This document shows positions 58,124 through 64,000 of a DNA stretch of 64,000 nt, piece by piece. The notes under the pieces are model-generated. The model did not search any database. It saw nothing but the letters and a program-made list of their open reading frames with translations, and had not been told where the DNA came from. The position numbers and the translations under genes are program-made. Source of the DNA: Crambe crambe (Eukaryota; Porifera; Demospongiae; Poecilosclerida; Crambeidae); contig OZ004593.1 in assembly GCA_963924555.1 (NCBI GenBank), forward strand, positions 1,178,001-1,242,000. Direction: 5' to 3'. Within the stretch, counting starts at the first letter, position 1; each line of letters begins with the position of its first letter.

Positions 58124-60168
58124 TCACTTGATCCTAAAGTTTCCAGCACTGGGCACTGCAAACTCCTCAACAGGAAGTGGAATACAATGGGAGGAATCCA
58201 CATTGCTCATATATTGCTCAGCCTGTGAAACAAACAAGAAAAAGCCAACTGAATTTTCTAATTTTGGTGTCTATTATTTTTTTGCTATTGTTATTATTTA
58301 ACTAACCAAGAACAAAATCATTTTTTTCTTCTCTTCCAATTTCATGTCTCGGCCTGTCATGAGTATATAGGAACATAGGAACATCTAATTAAATATTCTG
58401 AGCTATAATAATAAGGGTAAGAAGGCCCGTTTTCGGCCATGTAGAGCTGAAGAGACTTGGAGAGATTATGGCGTTGCTGATCAATACATCGAGTAATCGT
58501 ATCTTGGATCAGAGAAGGAGAGACAATTATGTGAATAAATGATAGGAAAAAATACTCTCTTTGAGGTAATTATATATAGTCCTATGACCTTTGACCTGCC
58601 ATCCCTAGATACTAACACACTTTTAATATCCCTGGTACAATAATAGATTGATCGATTAGAAGTTAGGAGTACTGTCTTCCTATACATGTGCACTCACTTT
58701 GATCTTCGATGAGTGGAGCCTTTAGCCACTCCCAAAGAACAGGCAATGTTTGATTATTGACAATACTGGGATATCTTCAAAGGAAAAGGTGAAAGGAGAC
58801 AACATCATAAACAGTACCAATTTGAGGTGACTAATTTTTCTGTCATAAGGGCTGTATATACCTATTTTGAAGGAGTTGTATGAGTAAGTAGTTCCCCCTG
58901 TTTGTGGTTGGTTCTTCATATCATCTCAAAAGACACATTATAATTATTATCATAATAACCTACAGAGACATCATTTCATCCCATCTTCTCCTAATGATAC
59001 GAATTGGTCCCTGATACCTGTTAGCAATAATAATAAAAACAATGCAACTATGTAATTTCAGCCAACTCCTTAATGTGGGAATCACGGCAGTCCTGCTATT
59101 CACTTGCCACAATAGCTTCTCTCTTTCCCTAGTCACATGGCATAAATGTTTCTAAGTTATCCAACACTTCCTGTGGTTTATTCACTAGCAATTCACTTCC
59201 CGCAATAGCTTCTCTCATTCAAGATCAAAGCTTTTGGTTAGGCCTATTCACTTGCCACAACAGCTTCTCAGAAACTATAAAAGTTATCCAACTGTATATA
59301 CACTAGGGAAATGCAAAGCATTGTGTGGCAAGTGAAGCTTTAGCTGATGATGTCACCATATTGCAAAGGACGGAACCGAAAGAAGATACATATAATGATA
59401 TATATATACAATAGTGCCCTCTCACTCAACCTCCTAGTGGCTCACGTCACTCGAAATTATTTATTTACCCCTCCCACATAAATAATTTTCTTAACCTGCA
59501 AAGCTGTTCAGCAATATTCAAGTTGTAATACTCCTTGACCATCCCACGAGAGAACTCATCTGGATGAAGAAGATCAACCAACTACAATGGAAAACTAACC
59601 ACTAATTGTCAACATACGAAGAATGGGATGTATTCTTGAGACAACCAGAGGGTAGAGTTCGTCAAATGATGCATCTATCACCTGCAGAGGTAGGAGAAGA
59701 CAAACTCTGACATCAAGGTAATATTTTCCCTCAAGAAGGGATACCAGGGTGCTCTCTCCCCACCTTTCATTTCCTAGCTTACATTATAGTTGATACTGTA
59801 CACTCAATTGTGAGAAGACAAACTCTGACATCAAGGCAGTGTTTCCCCTCAAAGAGGGATACCAGGGTGCTAAGCAACTGCATGGGTGCATTATAGTGAC
59901 TACAGGACTACTTCTCATCCCTGGCCCACCTTTCATTTCCTAGCTTACAATTATCATCTAAGTAACTGCATTATGGTGCACACAGTGACACTACAGGGCT
60001 ACTTCTCAGTAGTTTCCAATCCTCTTTATGGGGAAACACTATCAAAGTAATGTAGTAGTTATCATCCCTCTTATCAATTTAGTGGGGGTATACCAATGTA
60101 GATAGTATCACTCACCACTGCTCCAATGTCAGGGTAGCTCATGGCAGCACAAGAGGCAGTGTAACCTC
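58124..60168 (-). pseudogene. ABHD16-like alpha/beta hydrolase, 3' part, copy 1 (damaged)
   Basis: Exons read on the minus strand include 60168-60116 (GGYTASCAAMSYPDIGAV), one ending at 59681 (VIDASFDELYPLV, the catalytic Asp), about 59584-59500 (YYNLNIAEQLC), about 59013-58960 (YQGPIRIIRRRWDEMM), 58775-58698 (VLWEWLKAPLIEDQ), 58502 to about 58416, 58353-58307 and 58222-58124 (VDSSHCIPLP, the catalytic His). These align with human ABHD16A in order. The enzyme family hydrolyses lysophosphatidylserine precursors and monoacylglycerols in the endoplasmic reticulum. Damage: the exon with the nucleophile serine and all 5' exons are missing, and the exon ending GPSYP has lost its end and splice donor through a deletion of about 16 bases compared with copy 2 (63783). 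An in-frame stop also precedes the donor after WDEMMSL. Probably a truncated duplicate. Confidence 0.75.
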
Positions 60169-61526
60169 CTAGAAATGGAAAGTGAAGGTAGTAGTCGAAC
60201 TTTAAAAAAAAAACTGCATCAAGCATTCTTATTTTGCCCCACACACCAACTACTGCATATCTTCCATGAATGGATGGATGTACTTACAGTAATGGTGAAT
60301 AGCATCACATCAGCTATAAATACCACCACATTTTGTCCACTGTCGGCTGGCTAAGTCAAGTGGATACTTCGCATTGAACTTTACTTCAAATCTCAACACT
60401 AAGTTGACCCCTCTTCCACAGCTTTTTTTTCTAACTTATCACCTGTACCAATGTTCTCACTCAATGTTTGAGTGGTGGATAATAATACCATTTCCCTTTG
60501 GCCACACCCATTGATATAAGGCAGAAAGAGCTCTTCAGTGGGTGCAGAATATGCTGTGTAAAAGTGATGCGGGGTTAACATGGTCAAAATAGCAGTAGAA
60601 TCTCTATATCAACTGCTAAAAACCTTCTTATGGTAGTCTAGTGGTTGATAACCATTTGACTCCAACATCCACTTTTTCCTTTCATGTTGTTCATATGACC
60701 GAAGAACCTAACAACCATACCAAGCATGCAGGTTTTGGAATACCATTTACAATGACATGCCCCATTAGGACACTGTTGTAATCAGGACACTGCTGTAATC
60801 AGGACATCTCTATAATCAGGACATCTTTATAATCAGGAGACTTTGTATGATCCTGAATATCTGTATTCATGGTGAATTCCCTTTAATTTGGTCACCCCGT
60901 CCTGGGGGGGGGGGGGGGGGGGGGGGTGGCCTACAGGGGTAGTCTCATTTCAGGGGTAAGGAAATCATACAATGGGACATTACGCATTTCCAGGTGGCCA
61001 ACAGGGGCGGTCTCATTTCAGGGGTAAGGAAATCATACAATGGGACATTACATACAGTGGGATATTTCCAGGTGGCCTACAGGGGTGGTCTCATTTCAGG
61101 GGTTCAGATTAGAACAAGTTCAGTGTATGCTGTTGTATTGCTGCATCAGCTATAAATACCACAACTTATTAGCATCAATTGGCTGGCTAAGTCAAGTGGA
61201 TACTTCGCTCCATTGAATCTACTCAATTCCAACACAGACTGGAGATGGTGTGTTCAACACCACTCTGGTCACCCTCTGTTCCACTGATGCCATCCAGCCT
61301 TATTTATTTCTTTTCCAGCAGCTTACCACCTTCTGAATACAACCTATATTCTCCATCAAACATTTTACAAAATAAACACGATTTTTGAGTGTTTGGTTAA
61401 TAATTAATGATATTCATAGTAATTGAAATTCATAGTAGGACCACACCTTATATGAACAATAACAACAACAATCATTCCAAAATGGTGGAAGCAGAAATCT
61501 GGAAGGGCAAGTTTCAATCGCAATCG
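60169..61526. other. Repeat-rich spacer between the two duplicated blocks
   Basis: No intact gene. Contents: a 23-base G run at 60904-60926; gtaatcaggacactgctgt-type tandem words at 60768-60840; and tandem units containing ggtctcatttcaggggtaag and catacaatgggacatta at about 60938-61100. There are also two related pieces with ggctggctaagtcaagtgga at about 60346 and 61190. The last may be a decayed exon copied twice. Ends gtgaattccctttaattt... and ...caagttcagtgta suggest a further pogo-like MITE around 60869-61125. Confidence 0.6.
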
Positions 61527-62066
61527 TATCGCAATCCACCTCATATCCCCATTCCCATTCCTGGACACGATTTTCGTATGGAATGCAACGACCACTGTAT
61601 CGAGCGTTTTGTGCCCGCTCTGAGATATCTGAGGAAATACAATTTCAGAATGGTAGGGAAATTCCGAATGTGTGTACCAATTTCGTGAACTATGCCGGTA
61701 GCATCACCACAGAAGCATTCTTCAAAAAATTTGGAATCAAGAAGGACACGACAGTAATTTTGAATGAATTTAGAGGTTTCTTTGGCCTTTATCGAATGCA
61801 GCTCTATGGAAAGAGTAAAACCTTTATCGAATGCAGCTCCTGTCTCCTTGTGGAGTCACACACACTAAAGTGGACATACCAATCGTACCTAGTGAAAAAT
61901 TGATCCAGGAGGCACAGGCATATGCTGCAAAAAACTTTGACGGCGAACAATATGCTTCAATTCTTGTTAGAATTGAAAGGTTAGTATTGCACAGCCATCG
62001 TAATGTGACTAAATGTGGTGAGGAGGTATTGGCCGTACTAAAAAGGCTGGAAGCCGAGCGATACAT

Positions 62067-62800
62067 GTAATAGTTATTAACCAAGCGCTAGGTTTGTAGT
62101 CGAATTATAAGCACGAGGCCCGAGGGCGAAGCCTAGCCCGAGGGGCGAGTGCTTATAATTCACTATAAACCGCACGCGCGCGGTTAATAACTATTTTATA
62201 GCCCGCGCGAGTGTACTACGCATGCTCAGTGCTTCTGTCTCTATAGCGATGTAGCTACTTTTTGGCTGCTTACAAGAATATGGCCATCCCACTTCAACGT
62301 CGTGATTCATACGGTACCGAACTATCTTTCACTCTATAATCCACCCACTCGCTGTGCTTTAACTTGCTCACGTAAGGTAGGGGCACAGCGTCATAATTAT
62401 GGTTGGACCCTGAATGGCAAGTAGGGCAGCTAGTGCAGAATACCAGCCACGCTGTTACACAGCTCGCAAGTTCTGCCTTTTATGCTGGCTACTTTCTGAA
62501 AAGCTTGTTGGGTTTGAAATGTGGAATGTGGTCAATGAATATCATTATAGCGTGTGCACCGTGTTCAATGATAAAATTCTTTTCTGAGAGTAGTTAGTAT
62601 AAGGACAGAACTCTATACTGTCACATACTCACCTTTCAGTCTAGTCACAACTCTTTAAAAGTGCAATATCAACTTTGCAGAATCTATATCTAACTTTTCC
62701 CTGTAAACACCACCCCAGGCTATGATTACATGCACTGTATCACATTTATAAATCCATGTAAATCGGCCCGTTACCATGGCAACGGGCTATAAATATATAT
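62067..62800. mobile_element. Foldback insertion inside the duplicated type II gene
   Basis: DNA absent from the intact paralogue. The left side is strongly palindromic: aatagttattaacc pairs with ggttaataactatt (about 62069-62192), with an inner palindrome gaattataagcac / gtgcttataattc around a CpG-rich core. The right end has the 20-base near-palindrome cccgttaccatggcaacggg (62767-62786). The junctions are atacat and atatat, so a clear target duplication is not certain. No open frame of note. Confidence 0.7.
62767..62786. promoter_or_regulatory. X-box-like palindrome inside the insertion
   Basis: cccgttaccatggcaacggg contains gttaccatggcaac, a full match to the RFX X-box consensus (gtnrcc, spacer, rgyaac), which in animals drives ciliary genes. 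Here it sits in a foldback insertion, so it may simply be part of the element's terminal palindrome. Function is unproven. Confidence 0.4.
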
Positions 62801-63490
62801 ATAGACAGAAGCTTCTTAGCAATGGATGTAGGTCGGTTTGGTAGTAGTGGATCAACGTTGAACAACCTGCGACCTATTGGCGAGGCGCTCCTTCACCAGC
62901 TCTATGGAAAGAGTAAAACCTTTAGAAATTGGGAGAAGAATTTCACAGCTGTAGCATCGAATGAGAATCCAGCATACGTGGCCAACCTCCAAAGGACCAT
63001 TGCGTCTCAAGGGACTTGTTTATTGATGGTTGGAGATGGGGGATTCCAGGCTCAGGCAAGACGCTTATACGAGGCATATCATCCTGACCCTCACAGTCAT
63101 TGCATTTTTAAGATCTGTGGTGATGCAAGGAAGTATTAACAGGTATCACTTAGAAGTATCTACATAATATAGCTGTTCCTAATGTATTATACAAATTATA
63201 GCTAGAACTGTATCAGGACTGTTCATCTCAAAAGAATTGCATCAGAATTATCATCCCAGCCATTCATGTACAAATATTTTTAAAAGTCTACCTCAATTTC
63301 TTGTCCAGATTTATGGGTTTAATTCAGTGACATGACCTTGCCACCATAAGCATTACTACTAAGTAATAATTCAAGACAACTCATAAAGTGAAAGTGGTAA
63401 TAGCTACCAATGATCACAAGATCATAAATAATTAATAATCGCTAATAATCGTTGGACTGTCCTGCTCATACATAATAAAAGGAAGACAGT

Positions 63491-64000
63491 TCACTTGATC
63501 CTAAAGTTTCCAGCACTGGGCACTGCAAACTCCTCAACAGGAAGTGGAATACAATGGGAGGAATCCACATTGCTCATATATTGCTCAGCCTGTGAAACAA
63601 ACAAGAAAAAGCCAACTGAATTTTCTAATTTTGGTGTCTATTATTATTTTTTGCTATTGTTATTATTTAACTGACCAAGAACAAAATCATTTTTTTCTTC
63701 TCTTCCAATTTCATGTCTCGGCCTGTCATGAGTATATAGGAACATCTAATTAAATTTTCTGAGCTATAATAATAATATATACCGATTATCCAAGGGTAAG
63801 AAGGCCCGTTTTCGGCCATGTAGAGCTGAAGAGACTTGGAGAGATTATGGCGTTGCTGATCAATACATCGAGTAATCGTATCTTGGATCAGAGAAGGAGA
63901 GACAATTATGTGAATAAATGATAGGAAAAAATACTCTCTTTGAGGTAATTATATATAGTCCTATGACCTTTGACCTGCCATCCCTAGATACTAACACACT
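63491..64000 (-). CDS. ABHD16-like alpha/beta hydrolase, 3' end, copy 2 (cut by window end)
   Basis: Three exons are visible: 63881-63783, 63722-63676 and 63589-63491, in phase. They encode CIDQQRHNLSKSLQLYMAEN, GPSYPWIIGRDMKLEE, KKKMILFL and AEQYMSNVDSSHCIPLPVEE ending NFRIK. The first exon keeps PWIIG and a good donor (gtatat), both lost in copy 1, so this copy is the better preserved one. Human ABHD16A has GPDFPWSVGEDM and a His in THCTPLP at the same places; the sponge SSHCIPLP contains the expected catalytic histidine. The rest of the gene lies beyond the window, so whether it is complete cannot be told. Confidence 0.75.

Larger units (their letters stand above)
61527..63139 (+). pseudogene. 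Broken duplicate of the type II membrane protein gene
   Basis: Over 90% similar in nucleotides (by eye) to 56956-57787, but the 5' third with the membrane anchor is missing. Further lesions: a short insertion near 61660 that shifts the frame (VGKFRM...); a misplaced copy of ctctatggaaagagtaaaac at 61802-61821 from further downstream; and an insertion of about 730 bp at 62067-62800 that splits the codons after ERYI. The last part (from 62801) is intact and ends in the same CGDARKY-type tail. No complete protein can be made. Confidence 0.88.

Overview
The window is an animal nuclear genome segment, most probably from a demosponge (an Amphimedon-like genome is my inference). It is AT-rich and gene-dense. 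Introns are short GT-AG introns, many of 50-300 bp. Several conserved metazoan genes are present: AIF1, delta-tubulin, ALAD, RABGAP1, PPIL1, SLC35F6 and an ABHD16-type gene. Intergenic DNA is rich in 'tagctagc' words and small inverted-repeat elements. There is no sign of bacterial or viral gene organisation. All exon structures given here were read by hand from GT/AG sites, reading phase and protein homology.

Layout. 1-3.5 kb: two tandem paralogues of a cysteine-rich, multi-pass membrane protein family (the first is cut by the window edge). 3.5-33.5 kb: a cluster of eight mitochondrial-clan cytochrome P450 genes. Four lie on + (genes 1-4; 1 is frameshifted, 4 is a clear pseudogene) and four on - (genes 5-8). 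The two arms converge at about 14-15 kb. A 5.6-kb pogo-type DNA transposon (17581-23198) sits between P450 genes 5 and 6; its transposase ends in a PHD-like zinc finger reached through a row of tiny frame-neutral exons. P450 genes 6-8 include a 3494-bp tandem duplication with no difference that I could see, which makes gene 7 a chimera of its neighbours. 33.5-35.3 kb: gene-poor, with one hairpin MITE. 35.3-37.3 kb: SLC35F6 (+). 37.5-39.9 kb: AIF1 (-), head-to-head with delta-tubulin (40.0-42.0 kb, +) across only 134 bp.

42-45 kb: a duplicated block giving two CXorf65-like genes, plus broken copies of the delta-tubulin 3' exon and the ALAD last exon. 44.9-47.2 kb: ALAD (-). 47.4-54 kb: RABGAP1 (-, 21 coding exons), with an intron-containing tRNA-Leu(CAA) inside one of its introns. 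55.4-56.3 kb: PPIL1 (+). 56.5-57.8 kb: a single-exon type II membrane protein of unknown function. 58.1-60.2 kb: the 3' part of an ABHD16-like gene (-). From about 61.5 kb the last two genes recur as a second copy. There the type II gene is a broken pseudogene while the ABHD16 exons are intact, the reverse of the first copy.

Themes. Local segmental duplication followed by decay of one partner shapes three separate places: the P450 array, the TUBD1/CXorf65/ALAD block and the type II/ABHD16 block. The P450s carry presequence-like N termini and the ferredoxin-type heme motif, so they are inferred to act in the mitochondrial inner membrane or matrix on unknown lipophilic substrates. The conserved single-copy genes are ordinary housekeeping, ciliary or signalling genes and show no operon-like relation to the P450s.
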